NCBI GenBank assembly: GCA_037127255.1
Contig: JBANSL010000016.1
Span: 4,156,501-4,220,500, forward strand
Length of the DNA stretch: 64,000 nt
Source: Persicaria tinctoria
Lineage: Eukaryota; Streptophyta; Magnoliopsida; Caryophyllales; Polygonaceae
Direction of reading: 5' to 3'
Shown: one piece after another, positions 12,259 to 24,187 of the stretch
How positions within the stretch are numbered: position 1 is the stretch's first letter
Layout of the letters: every line of letters starts with the position of its first letter
Position numbers and translations under genes: made by a program
The notes under the pieces: generated by a model
Database searches by the model: none
Seen by the model: only the letters and a program-made list of their open reading frames with translations
Told to the model about the DNA's origin: nothing

Positions 12259-13840
12259 AACATCACTCGTATGTGCCAGTTTATTTTATCACATTGCTAT
12301 TCTCAGTATTCTCTTTTTTTAATGTAATTTTTCTCTCCTTTTAGTCTTTTCACAATAGTTTAATCGTTGTCTATTGTATCCTTATAATTCTCGGTGTTCT
12401 CTCCTTTGCTAATGTAATTTTTTTCTCTTTTCATAACGATTTAACCATTGCTGATGTATCGACCTCTCGACCTACTAGACTTATCCGGTATGTCGAATTT
12501 CTTTTCCTTTTTAAAAACACTAAGCCCTATGAACCAAAAATAAATAAATGTACAAATCAATATATAAATGCTACTATATGCTCTTAGGTTTGAATTGTTG
12601 TGCAGCAGTACCTAGAAGGAGACTAAATTGATTCACAGGGTTCATATGTTCACTGTTTTCATAGTGATGACTGATGAGAGACTGTGGTCCTCTATCAGCT
12701 GAAGCCCCAAAACCTTAGATGTGGACTACACACTAATCACTATGGTCCATACCCTCCAAAATTGTTTCTTACCCAGTCTAACTATTTCATCCTAATTAAT
12801 ATACATGTAATGCAATCTCAACTCACTCCAATTCGTCATATTTGATGTGTTCGTAACATAAAGTTTCTTCGTAAGTAATCAGAACTGTAAATGTAAACGA
12901 GACTGATAAAAAATACACAATTTCAAATTTATGAATACCAACCTCTAGAAACACTTTGAAGATCACAATTCAGAAGATAAATGAAAATTAAATCCATACA
13001 TCATCCCAAAAACATTCCTCTGAAGAGTAAGAGATTGGTAAACAACACAAGAAGTGAAGAAGGGGACACAAACCAAATCTGAAGTTATAGTGGTTATAAT
13101 TTCTAACCCACCAATACCACCTCTCCCATATCTTATATTTATTTATTCTTATAAGTTTATTTGGTCCCCCTTTTGCATGCTCAGATCTACCAAAGCCCCT
13201 AGGAGCAAGTAATCTTGGAATCTTTTGCATTTTTGGGAGTCCACAAAAATTAAAGAATACCCATTGCTAATTTCTTTTAAGTAACAAAATAGTTTACTAT
13301 TAGCAACTAGGAATTAGGAAGGTTAGCTTCAAATCATTTTATTCATCTACTTTGTAATAGATAAGTCCAATAAGAGATGTAAATCACTTCTAGACGTCCC
13401 TAGAACATGGTTATGGCCTCAATTCTTTCACCTTCATCAGTGCAATTTAAATTTATCTTCTTTCTGCTATCTAGGCTAGAGTTTGTAACGATACCCAAAA
13501 AATTAGTTATACAATAAAAACCATAGTGTTGTCCCGTTCATTAAAACACCCTTTTCTTCGAGAATCACAAAACACTAGATATAGTGCTAGATTAATGTTA
13601 TTTCTTACGAGAATCACAAAATAACCTAAGCAAAAATCGAAATGAGTGACATTATTAAGAGTTAAGACTCAACACTTATTACCGTCTAGGCGTGTGATGT
13701 TACCAAACACCAATGTGTCTCTTTCTTTCTCAAATTCATTATGTATCTATCTACTTGGATCCCATAAACCACCATACTTGGTTGATAAATTGAATCTTTC
13801 TCTCTTTTTTTATTTTTTTTTAAAAATGTGTCTCTCTCCC
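12259..13840. other. Intergenic DNA upstream of the kinase gene, no gene seen
   Basis: AT-rich DNA without a recognisable gene. A minus-strand open frame at 12988-13230 resembles nothing I know and has no start or splice context worth annotating. The last few hundred bases are presumably promoter of the kinase gene at 14084. Confidence 0.4.
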
Positions 13841-13845
13841 TCCGA

Positions 13846-13854
13846 TATAAAAAG
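13846..13854 (+). promoter_or_regulatory. Likely TATA box of the RLCK gene
   Basis: TATAAAAAG, preceded by a CT-rich tract, lies 230 bases before the ATG at 14084. That would leave a leader of roughly 200 bases, normal for a plant gene. Confidence 0.5.
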
Positions 13855-14083
13855 AGGGGGCAAAAACATTAATTTGACAACAAAGGGAAACCAGTTCCTC
13901 AAACGTGAACAGAGCCAGCCACGTCCCCTCGGCAACTCCCCACCCAAGCATTTATGCAAAACCCAACCAACTCCGAACCCCCAAAGCACTCACCTTTTTC
14001 CGATTTCCTCTACACTTCACCATAACCCTCTTTTATTATACCTTCCTTGTTTCTCTCTTTCTCTCTAATCTCATCCCCAAGAA

Positions 14084-16333
14084 ATGAAGTACATAAAAAC
14101 AGGGAGCTTCAAGCGGCTCTTCTCCCTCCGGCGCCGGAGCACCGATCAGCCCGACGCCGATCACGATCAACCCCTCAAAATCAACGGACAGCTGGGATTC
14201 GACGACGATGCCCTCCCCCACAAACCCGTCTGGAGGTGCTTCTCATACGACGAAATCTCCTCTGCCACCAATGGCTTCAGCTCTGGTAAAATCAATCCCT
14301 CACCTCCTCCCCTCGTTAACGAAATCCCTTTCTGGGTTCTGCAATTCGCCCGATTTCTCAAGTGGGTTTGTGCTTTTTTCTCCCAGAAAACCTCGTCGGG
14401 AGAGGTGGGTATGCTGAGGTGTACAAGGGCACTCTGTTCGACGGAAACAGAGTAGCCGTCAAGAAGCTGACGAAAGCCTCCACCGACGAACGGCGCGAAC
14501 GGGAGTTCTTAACGGAGTTGGGCACCATCGGCCACGTGTCACACCCCAACGTCTCCTCTCTCTCGGGCTGTTGCATCGACAATGGCCTCTACCTCATCTT
14601 CCCCCTCTCCTCCGGTGGCTCCGTCGCTTCCAGACTTCACGGTGTGTACACTCATCTCAAGTTCGATTCCCAATAAATCCCATTATTAAAAGATATTTTT
14701 TTAAAATAAAATATAATCCTTTCAGATGAGAACTTGCCGACGATGGAGTGGGAGAAGAGGTATAAAATCGCCGTCGGCACCGCAAGAGGCCTCCATTACT
14801 TGCACAAAGGGTGTCAAAGGAGGATCATTCACCGCGACATTAAGGCGTCGAATATATTGTTATCGGATGATTTTGAACCTTTGGTATGTCTGATTAGCAC
14901 GTTTTATAATGTATAACTGTAACGGTTTTTTTTTATATTGTATGAAAAGTTTGTGTTTTGGATAGATTTCGGATTTCGGGCTAGCGAAGTGGCTTCCGAC
15001 GCAATGGACACACCACTCCATAGTTCCGATCGAGGGAACGGTCGGGTATTCATCGAAATCCGTATACTCAATAATGATAGTAGAAAATTTCAACACCCGA
15101 GTCATTGTTTGATTGATCTCGACATTTTGTTAGGTACTTGGCTCCGGAGTATTTCTCCCACGGGATTGTCGATGAAAAGACCGATGTTTACGCATTTGGC
15201 GTGTTCCTCTTGGAGCTCGTTTCAGGGAAGAGACCGGTCGATTCTTCGCACCAAAGCCTCCGAAGTTGGGTGAGTTATGCAAATTTTACAATGTGATTTG
15301 TGTCATTGTGTCAAATAGTCAATGTTTTGATTTGGAGGACTAAATCTTATAATAGGGATTTCTTGTTAGGATGTACAATTTTATTATTAAACTAAGTAAG
15401 TTAGGTATTATCCGTGACAGGCTAAGCCCTTCCTAAAGCAAGGCCAGATTGAGATGCTGATCGATCCGAGGCTCGAAGGAGCCTACGATGAATCCGAGCT
15501 CAGGCGGCTAGTCGTTGCAGCGTCACTTTGCACTCGGGCCTCGTCGAATTGGCGACCCACCATGAGTGAGGTTATGATCATACTAAATCCTTCAATTATT
15601 CAGTTAGTTTTAAATTAACATATTTGTACTAATAGTCAGTGTGATACGTTGCTTTCTAGATAGGTCATATCTTACACTATGTAGTATAGTACAAAGCTTT
15701 TTAAGGCATCATTTTCAATCTAGCTAATATTTGTGTATATATTTATATAGATAGATATTCAGGTGGATCATAAGACTGCAAAATTTATTTTATTTTTTAG
15801 GGTTTTTTAGTATGGATTAATTTCAAGGTTTTGGGTTGGTGGAGAGGGGTTTAATTTGTGTTAATTAAATAGTGAAAACAATTTAATTTCAAGGTGATGT
15901 GCTACCCTACCTAACACCTAGTGGTTTAATATGGACAAGACATTTCCATCAAGTGATATATTATCAACCTCATATAGTTGTATTTAATTAAAGTAGAGCC
16001 ACCTCATTTTTTTTTTATAGTACAACCTATTTTTCTTAATTTCTTTATAGGCACACATTCATAGACTAATAAGTCTCATATAGTATATGCTTTTTTGAGG
16101 AGATTTTAAGAGTAACATTTAGCAAACCTTAACAAAAATGTGTTGAATGTATACAACAGGCTTTAGAGGTAATGTTGGAGGGAGAAGTGGATGTAGAGAG
16201 GTGGGAGATGCCGGAGAAAGAAGAAGAGAAGGACGACGCGTTTTGGGACTTCGAGGAGCTTGAGTACGAGTGCGATTCCTCGTTCTCGACATCCATCCAC
16301 GACAACTCGATCTCCCCGGAGGTTCTTGATTGA
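14084..16333 (+). CDS. Receptor-like cytoplasmic kinase, class VI_A (RBK1/RBK2-like)
   Basis: Seven exons (14084-14285, 14387-14641, 14726-14883, 14966-15045, 15134-15269, 15421-15570, 16160-16333) join into a 384-aa frame with GT-AG borders. There is no signal peptide or membrane span, so it should be cytosolic. Kinase landmarks are the Gly-rich loop [11 protein letters not shown] (72-82), the ATP-binding Lys in VAVKK (93), HRDIKASN with catalytic Asp190, DFG at 208-210 and APE at 235-237. All key residues are intact. The segment [23 protein letters not shown] before the kinase is the hallmark of RLCK class VI, spliced across the first intron. Members such as Arabidopsis RBK1 and RBK2 bind ROP GTPases. 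The N-terminal universal-stress domain of subgroup VI_B is missing, which points to VI_A. The tail is acidic and Ser-rich (KEEEKDD). The last intron is longest (589 bases). The substrate cannot be deduced. Confidence 0.92.
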
Positions 16334-17156
16334 TGCATATATGCTCAAATATTGATATTGTAAATATGTTAAGAGCTATGCTTATAGCAAACATGTCCAA
16401 AGTATAACACAAGAGATATGCGGTTTCTGTGGACGAGGGTTCGTTTTTAAGCAATCAACACATTGTATCAAACAGACAGACAGAACGTTCAGTTGTATCG
16501 AGATGGTGCACATTGAGTGGCAGGTGAATGTGTACAAAAGATTGCAGGAGGCAGCTGGCCTGAAATAGTATAGTATATATGCCATTTGCATAGCATAGCA
16601 TATATATATATCTCTATGTATGATTGAGGGTTTTTGGGGTTATCAATCCTTAAAATGAAGACACTGAAACCAGAAGAGGTGGAAATTTGGCATTGTTTAA
16701 GATGGTGGACCAAGTACAGTGAAGAACACCTGTTGGCTCAAGTGTCATTGCAATGCCCTATTTTATCATCAATTTTGCAGTGTGTGCATGTTGTTTTCTT
16801 GCAAAATTGATCATAGATGGGCATTGCCTGATTGCCCACATGTAATGAAGTTAGTTGTATGAATTTATAAATGTTACACTTTCTTTAGTTGGTGGTTTTG
16901 ATAAATATATAACTCTAAGAGTAATATCAACCGGCTTAGAGTATCAACAAATTCTCTATTTTGGAGATTTTATAGTGTTTCGAGAATTTTAAGGTGTTTT
17001 TTTGTATTTAGCAAATTCTCCATCTCATTCTCCAAAAATAGAGAAATTTTTTTAAATCTTCAACATTTTTTAAAACTGAATCATTATTTAAATCTTCAAA
17101 AACGGTTAGAGTTTAAGCAAAAAAAAAAAAAAATCTGAAAAATATGTATTAGGTCA
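16334..17156. other. 3' flank of the kinase gene, AT-rich
   Basis: This presumably holds the 3' UTR of the kinase and then AT-rich intergenic DNA. Overlapping minus-strand open frames at 16119-16713 are shadows of the terminal exon and its flank. No other gene is seen. Confidence 0.4.
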
Positions 17157-17490
17157 GGCCTCGTTTAGTTAGTCAATTAAAAACCCATGAAGTTTAAAAA
17201 CCCAGAAAGTATGATATATTCATGTGTTTGGTTGACATAATGACACAGAAATTCAACTTCCCAAGAATTTTAATTCATCCACATCGTAGGAAGTTGAACT
17301 TACCTAGTCCCCTAGTAAGTTCCAACTTCCACTCTTTTTAATGTGAATTTCTTCCTATTTATATTTCTAAAAATCAAAATTCAACCAAATAACTTTTTTC
17401 AATTCATGGAAAGTGCGTTTCACGGGAATTCAATTCATATGAAGTAGGTTCCTGAGAATTGTACTTCCCGCATTCAACCAAACAAGCCCT
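17157..17490. mobile_element. Tourist/hAT-type MITE with GGGCTTGTTTGGTT-like ends
   Basis: The left end reads GGCCTCGTTTAGTTAGTC and the complement of the right end reads AGGGCTTGTTTGGTTGAATG, a terminal inverted repeat typical of common plant MITEs. Several internal segments are mutually inverted (AATTCAACTTCC and its complement), as in foldback-type MITEs. No coding capacity. The superfamily is uncertain because I cannot identify a clean TSD. Confidence 0.5.
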
Positions 17491-17833
17491 AAAATAGCAA
17501 CTGTCTGGAATGGATTCTTCTTAAAAGTTACCAATGTTAAGTACAATTGTACATGGATTAGCTAATCTACTAAGAACCTAACTTGTATTTTAATTTTTGT
17601 TGGAAGTAAGAACCAAACCTTTTTTTTTTCTTTTGGTCTCACCAAACATAATTTATTAACCAAAGCCCAAATCCAAAGGTGACCTATGTTGGGTGTTTAG
17701 CGGTGCAATTAGTTGAGCAATCGTATTAGTACACTTCAAATTTATTTTATTTTAATTAAGAATAAAATACGAATTCGCTATGCTATGCAAATTGACAAAT
17801 TGTGATTATAATACACTTAGCAAATAGGAGCAA

Positions 17834-18335
17834 CTTGGCCACTGGATACGTGGGTCCACCACCTCGGGTCGTGTACCGTTCCGATGACGGAGCTTTGGGG
17901 AATCATCGATGGATTCTTGGTTGCTTGGGAGTTGGTTCTTCAAAAGGTTATTGTCGAGTCAGATTCGCTATTGGCCATCACGCACGCTCATTAAGAAGAC
18001 GGTTGCAAGTCATCGCCCACTGTCTAGCCTGATTCAACAATGTCAAGACTTGTTAGTCCGATATTGGGATATCCAGCTCCAACATGTCTTTAGACTTTAG
18101 ATAAACGAACTTTGTCGTCGACTTCCTCGCATCCTTTGCCTTTTCTTTTCCTTTTGATTTACAGTTATTAGACTATCCGTTCGTGGACACCTTAACCCTA
18201 GTTGATGAGGATATTAGGAGAAGATCTACTCCCCACAGGAATCAGGATTCCCGTATAGGCTGTATAGCCCGTAGTTTCGATTTTGGGAGTTTCCTCATGT
18301 TAGCATTACCAAAAAAAAAAAGGGATAAAAACAAA
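17834..18335 (+). mobile_element. 5'-truncated LINE: RNase H remnant, 3' UTR and poly(A), with 13-bp TSD
   Basis: CAAATAGGAGCAA occurs at 17821-17833 and again at 18336-18348, after an A-rich tail starting near 18311. The body translates in pieces as the RNase H (RVT_3) domain of plant L1-type LINEs: AELWGIIDGFLVAWEL, then KVIVESDSLLAI. Stops follow soon after, so it is dead. The 3' part matches the fragment at 7.4-7.96 kb. Truncation at the 5' end is the usual outcome of target-primed reverse transcription. Confidence 0.8.
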
Positions 18336-18348
18336 CAAATAGGAGCAA

Positions 18349-19294
18349 GTAATCAATGAGTAATCACTGCACAAATCCAGTATCCCAGGCAATTATCCAT
18401 TGGTGGGGTTTACTCTAAAATGTAGTGCAGTGATAATTATTTAATAATGTGAGGCTCTAGAATTATTTTAAGTACTTATTTTTATTGTAATAGGATATAT
18501 TTGTAATGATTTATAATCACATTAACCAAAATTGATTAGAAAAATCGAAAAAAAGTTAAGCAATGAGATGTGGTGTGTTTGAGCTACATACTCCGTATTA
18601 TACTTGTGATGCATAAAATCTGCATCATAGTTGTTAAAAGAGATCGGTCTTGATCGTCAACTCAATCCGAACCGTAGCCTGCAAAACAAGAACAAACGAG
18701 GTCGGGGCGGGTTTTGTGTCCCCCGTAGGATCCTTCGACGCTCAAGTCAATCCTCCTCGAATAAGAATTTCTTTCACGTATTTATACAGTAATTATACTA
18801 GTTCAACCTAAAAGAAATGGTCAATGCATTTAATTAAAGGAATTGAAACAGTCACCTCATTTAAGAAACGATCGTCGCATTAGATGAAAGAAACGATTTC
18901 TTCCTCATTTATGCTGGTTAAGGTGTGATTAATATTTGAATTGATTAGAATACCGCAAAACGAATAGATGTCGTTTTTATTCGTTATTTGGGATAAACTC
19001 GAATTTTTCCTATTACAATTGCCTCTCGGGTTTCTTCATCAATACTTTCATCAACCAGATGTACTAAATATAAAGCCCGCGTATTAGATTCGGGTTGATT
19101 AAAATTTATCAATTTATATTCGATAATATATATTTATTACTTATAATTTCAATTATATAGTACTAGTATATTATAAGTTATAAATTGGGAAATATAAAAT
19201 GATTTGAAAAAATAACTTCTCTTTACACTAAAATAAAGGATGATTCGTACATAATACTCCATCTATTTATTATACAGTTTTTAACTTTTGTACA
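18349..19294. other. AT-rich intergenic DNA, no gene seen
   Basis: No gene or clear repeat boundary is recognised. A GC-richer patch at 18650-18760 has no long open frame. Confidence 0.4.
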
Positions 19295-19520
19295 TACTCT
19301 CTCCGTCCCAAATTATTTGTCTTTTACTATTCATGTATATTTTTTAATAAATTAAAAACTATATAAAATATCAATATTTTATTAAATATTTTTAAATAAT
19401 ATCATACATATTACTAATAAGTATAAAATTATTTTAAAAAATTAATTAAAAAATAGATATTTTATATAATTTTTAGCCTCTTAAGAAAACGTTTATAAAA
19501 TAACGTCCGGGTGTATAGTA
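19295..19520. mobile_element. Stowaway-like MITE, about 226 bp
   Basis: It starts TACTCTCTCCGTCCCAAATT and includes TTTTACTATTCATG. The right side carries the matching but eroded complement, ending CGTCCGGGTGTATAGTA. The AT-rich core shares TTAATAAGTATAAAATTATT with the interrupted copies at 34.3 and 35.5 kb, which fixes what their unbroken centre should look like. Confidence 0.6.
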
Positions 19521-19905
19521 CTTTGACAATTTATTGTAAATTTGATCAAATGTGGATATGAATACGGTCAACTAATTTTTCTACTTTTGATGCATACGCA
19601 CGTTATGTGGAGAATCTACCGAAGGTAACTTAAATGGCGCGATATTAAAGGTGTATACATCAATTTATCAATATACTACATACATTTTCACCAAAAAAAT
19701 ACTAAAATAAAATTGATATACATACCTGCAGCTTATTTTTACAGAATAATTAAATCTTAAGCATGCATATTGCAACCCTAAAATCAAAGTGTTTTGTCCT
19801 ATCTTGCTTATTAAATTAAGACAAAAAGACCTCTTTTTTTTTTGCTGAGATTTTTGTCTCTAAACTTTGATGGTTATGTTAAAGGGGCAATGCATTAGGC
19901 ATGAG

Positions 19906-20336
19906 TAGACCTATCAAAACACAACCCGACCCGGTGACCCGACCCGGCCGACTCGAAAAATTTCCGATTCGAACCCGAAAATTTTGGCCCGAATTTTTTT
20001 TTCGACCCGAACCCGAAAAACCCGAAATTTTCTGGGTAATCTGGGTTTCAACCCGGTGACCCGATTGACCCGGTAATTTTGACCTGGTTGATTTATAATT
20101 ATATATAATTTATTTTTTATATATATAATTAAAATTTATCACAAAATTATCAAATAATGATTTTTTTAATTTAAAAAAGAAAAAATTGACAAACCCGAAA
20201 TCGACCCGAAACCCGATCAAACCCGAGTTCGAGTCAACCCGAAAAACCCGAAACCCGATTTACCCGAGACCCGTTTACCCGAAATCCAAAGTGACCCGAC
20301 CCAAACCCGACCCGAATGACCCGTTTGACAGGTCTA
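19906..20336. mobile_element. Non-autonomous hAT element with CCCGA subterminal repeats, perfect 8-bp TSD
   Basis: The ends are TAGACCTATCAAA and, complemented, TAGACCTGTCAAA: a 13-bp terminal inverted repeat with one mismatch. GGCATGAG flanks both sides (19898-19905 and 20337-20344), the exact 8-bp duplication made by hAT transposases. Both arms are packed with ACCCGA/CCCGACCCG units, while the centre is AT-rich (TATATATAATT). There is no transposase frame, so it must have moved in trans. Confidence 0.85.
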
Positions 20337-20344
20337 GGCATGAG

Positions 20345-20880
20345 GCATCTATGCCGACTACGCGCATGATGGGAAAAAAGTTTAACCTTTTTTTTTTATA
20401 TATATAATTATAGTTTGGTATTTAATTTAATAATCATTTAAATAAATATGCATTAATTATCATTTTGTTATTTATGTTGCCACTGTTGTAATGACGGAAC
20501 ACTTTTTATTACTAAAAGATTGTATGTTCGATTCTCGTTGCGATGAATCGGATAATATTGATGTGGGTTTTAAATATATGACATTGGATTTAAAGGTATA
20601 ACTTGTATAATAAGAAACTTATATACCGGTCTATGGTTGCAAGTGCGGCGAAACTCAAATAACTTATATAATGATAAGAAACTTATGCATATGGAAAAAT
20701 GGCAAATAATGCATGACCTTACCAACTAAATAAAAAAAATGACATGCTCTTGTTCTTCTTCATGAAAACTTTCAAAACAAGTAGATGTCTTCAGTTACTA
20801 TAGGGATAATCTGGGTTCACAAAAGCACGCCCAGACCAAAGCGCTTCCCAGTTGTCGGAATGAAGCGGTCATTGTGTTGC
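20345..20880. other. AT-rich intergenic DNA
   Basis: No gene is seen. The part nearest 20880 is probably the 3' UTR of the minus-strand AT-hook-like gene. Confidence 0.4.
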
Positions 20881-21234
20881 CTAAAAGAACGGGGAGCGTA
20901 CTGGGATGCCCTTGCGGGGGCGTCTCCTTGGCTTGATGACTATGGCTGATGGAAGCCTATCATTGGCCTCGGCTGCAGCAGGTACTGCAGGATGGTCTTC
21001 TGGAGATAAAGCAGAAGCAGCAGCAGCAGCTTCCACAGCTACGGTATCATTGTTCTTGGGAGAGTCTTCAGAAACCAGGATGGGGGGACTGTTGCCATCG
21101 CTGCCATAGTTCTCGGCTGATGTTTCAGTCATCTCCTCGGCAGCATGGATCTTGTTGGTGCCTTCAGCCTCTGGCAACTCCCTTCTAGGGCACTTCTTTG
21201 GCCTACCCCTCCCCCTTGGCCTGACAGCTTCCAT
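20881..21234 (-). CDS. Small basic AT-hook-like protein (hypothetical), last exon
   Basis: On the minus strand an acceptor (GCAG, exon start at 21249) precedes the ATG at 21234, and the frame closes at a TAG at 20883-20881, giving 117 aa. Near the N-terminus is RGRGRPKK, which fits the AT-hook core (RGRP flanked by basic residues). A second basic cluster, KPRRRPRKG, lies close to the C-terminus. Between them the chain is acidic and Ala-rich, encoded by a CAG-type repeat at 21012-21032. This charge pattern resembles small HMG-Y-like DNA-binding proteins, but I do not recognise a named family. Upstream exons are likely non-coding: a plausible one at 24364-24188 has good splice borders, yet its coding frames do not join the AT-hook frame. 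The real start could differ if an exon was missed. Confidence 0.45.
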   Translation of the reverse strand: MEAVRPRGRGRPKKCPRRELPEAEGTNKIHAAEEMTETSAENYGSDGNSPPILVSEDSPKNNDTVAVEAAAAASALSPEDHPAVPAAAEANDRLPSAIVIKPRRRPRKGIPVRSPFF

Positions 21235-21249
21235 GTTATGCGAGCGTCT

Positions 21250-24187
21250 CTGCATTAATAAAAACATGTCTTTTGTTTCATTTATTTGATAAATCGGCAT
21301 CTGGTGGCTCCAATTGGGATTGCAAATTAAAGTCAAAATGACAGTATGCAAATGAGTACAAATGATCCTAACAACATTTCATTTGTGCTGTTAGAATCTC
21401 TTAATAAATAGCATAACTATAAGATTGTTTAGCTTCCTTGACCACATTAAGATTTTATTTAAGATCTACTAATAATCTATATAGATAGAAGATCTCTAAG
21501 TGCATATTTGTCTTTGGTGCAATATGGACATGTGCGCAAAATAATTAAGCTATTTATGAAATATCTCATGGAGGGTCTGAGGAGGCTGTAATTAAGATAA
21601 TCTGAGAAAATTTTAAGCTAGTCTATTATATTTATGGATTTTCTATCCTATACGCATAGGATAAGAGTCTAAGTTGGGAAATATTTCCCCTAGATACACC
21701 CGGTTTAGCCATTTTTAAATTAGATTATGGGGTCCACCAATTTCCTTTTAGGGTTTTCTTTCCCAATAAAGTATTTTTATCCTATGTCCTTAGGCCACAC
21801 AATAGACAAACCCTTATATTTATTACCATAAAGCTAAGGAGGCTGTAATTAGTTGCCACTTAACCATACGAGTGGTTGCCGCACCATACAAACAAATAGA
21901 GGGTCTCACCTTATAAGCTACTTTGTCTCAAAATACAATTCCCATAACAACAACCAACAGACCTAACAATTGATAAGAATGCCTTCTCTACTAAATTTTC
22001 AGGTCCGTTTACAATTATACTCCAAGATGCAACTTCTACCCTTATATTCTGACCAATTTACTCTAGAGCCTTGTTTGGTAAGCAATGATCGGTCATATAA
22101 AGCATCTATATAAGTACATTATCAACCTATCAGTTCCCTATTAATATCGTTTACATTACAAGTATGAAGTATGTTTACCAAATAGACCTCGGAGGACGTA
22201 TTCATTCCATTCTTACAAAGGTCAAAGTGTCAAACTACTAAGAGTTGGGTAACCGATCCATATATTGAAAGATAAATGAAACTGAACTGCAGCATAAAAT
22301 TCATTTTAAATTGATCAAACATTTTGAAATAAACATTAAAGAAACCCAAAATTAATGGCAAGGAAATTTATCCTTGTAACAAACTATAGAAGAGAAATTG
22401 TGGTTCCTTGTGCTCCTCATGCCCCTGCGGGAGATCTTAATTATTATAGCTCAGCCCAATGATCCGAAAACTTTAGGACATAAACATAATTTCAAAAATA
22501 AATTCCAACATTTATGAAACTTGTAACAAGGATTGACACAGAAAAAATATCATCCGTGGATCAGAATGGAAATTTCACAGCCAAAAAACAAAACTTATAT
22601 ACAAAGCTTGGTAATTAGAAAAACAACTCAGCAACTATTCTTAGATTCACGTGCTAAGGTAAGCCTAGCCAAATTCTCACATAAATAAAAGTTCATTGCT
22701 GCAAGTGATTGTAATGTATATAAAAAATCACAATAACCTTGAGAAAATAAACTCCAACTAGCCAAATTCAAATGTGCACCAAAAATATATCAGGTAAAAA
22801 CTTCTAAGAATAAAATCATGAAAAAAGAGAGAGAAGAGAAGAGCGGGCATACCGAGAAGGAGAAGAGTCTCAAAAGTGATGGTGAAGTTAGGATGCAAAT
22901 TGGAAGAAATTGGAAAAGGAAGAGGTTTTACAAACCAATTGCCTCTATGGTATATATATACTACAATAAGGTTTTTCCGTCTTCCTTTTATCTCAATTAT
23001 GTGCTATGCATGTGAAGAAACAAGCAAAAGCATGGTATAATACCAAAACAGAAGAAACGGATCCTTCTTATTAAACAATATGACAAAAAACATCAGAAGA
23101 AATGTGACCGAGATAGACAAAAATGGTTTTTGCAGCATCTTATTCCGGTCAAAAGGTAACAGACGTTACTCCACGTTACCTGACCTCTTCTGCCACACAT
23201 AACTCATAACTAAATCTCTTCAACCCATGTTACTAACAGAATAGGAATACATACTAATTTCTTCCCTATATATTTGTAAATGAAATGTCATGGATAAGAA
23301 TAACTAACATCAGATCAATTAACATTGTCATATTTAAGAAATGATTTGCTTATAATCTGATGCCGTAGTTCTTTTTATTTTGGTTTGGACTTGAACACAA
23401 TCCTTTCTCTTTTTTCTGATTTTATACTTATTAATGTTCTCTTTCCATAATGGAGAGTGTTTATCATCTTGATTAGTGCTAAAACTTAATCTCTCTTCCA
23501 GATTTCTAGGATAACGGACGTGGATTCAAATAAAGCCCTATCTTTCGACAATTTATCTAAATATCCTTCAAAGATTAGTGGTGATATACTGATATATATC
23601 AACATAGTGCCAAAGTGGTGAATGTGGAGTTCAAATAAAGGCCAATCTTCCTACAAGTTATTCAAATATCCTTCAAAGATTAGTGGTGTGATGTATAAAA
23701 GTAAGATATAGGTGTTAACAGCTGATACTAGATTAGTGGCCAAATGTGCTAATTATTTCTTTCCCTCATCCGCATCCAAAAAGGGCCGAAATGATGCAGG
23801 CATTTTCCATATGAGAAACGGATGCTATAAAAAGAAGCTTGTGAAATTCTACCTCATGGACAGTACAGAATGCAAAGACATTATGTACTTAACAGATTCA
23901 TTTAGAAAATCACTATAGCTCACTTGTCCATAACTTGATGTGCTCATTCTAAAATTGCATATTATACAAATTCATTCAAGGTTGTTCAATTAAAAGGGAA
24001 AAATTCATATGCTTTGATCAGCTGGCAAGCTTAGAAACTATACTCCAAAAGCCAGTCAACTCAACATAGCTACAAATTCCAACGAATAGCACAACTGAGG
24101 CTTCACAACTTTTATTAGCAAACATTCAAAATGGGCAGAAAAACAATTGAATTTATATCCACAAAAAGTAGTCCAGAAAACATTTAC
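21250..24187 (-). other. Probable intron of the AT-hook-like gene, with a short MITE
   Basis: Between the acceptor at 21250 and a donor at 24187-24186 (minus strand) I see only AT-rich sequence. A short element of about 125 bp at 22067-22192 has inverted ends (GCCTTGTTTGGTAAGCA and, complemented, GGTCTATTTGGTAAACAT). Two near-identical stretches around AAATATCCTTCAAAGATTAG (about 23565 and 23665) form a small direct repeat. No internal exon could be identified. Confidence 0.35.

Noticed and set aside
16119..16713. Cluster of minus-strand frames
   Set aside because: Shadows of the last RLCK exon and its 3' flank.
19920..20300. Telomere-like (CCCGAAA)n sequence
   Set aside because: Resembles telomeric CCCTAAA at a glance, but the unit is irregular and the stretch is bounded by hAT ends and an 8-bp TSD.
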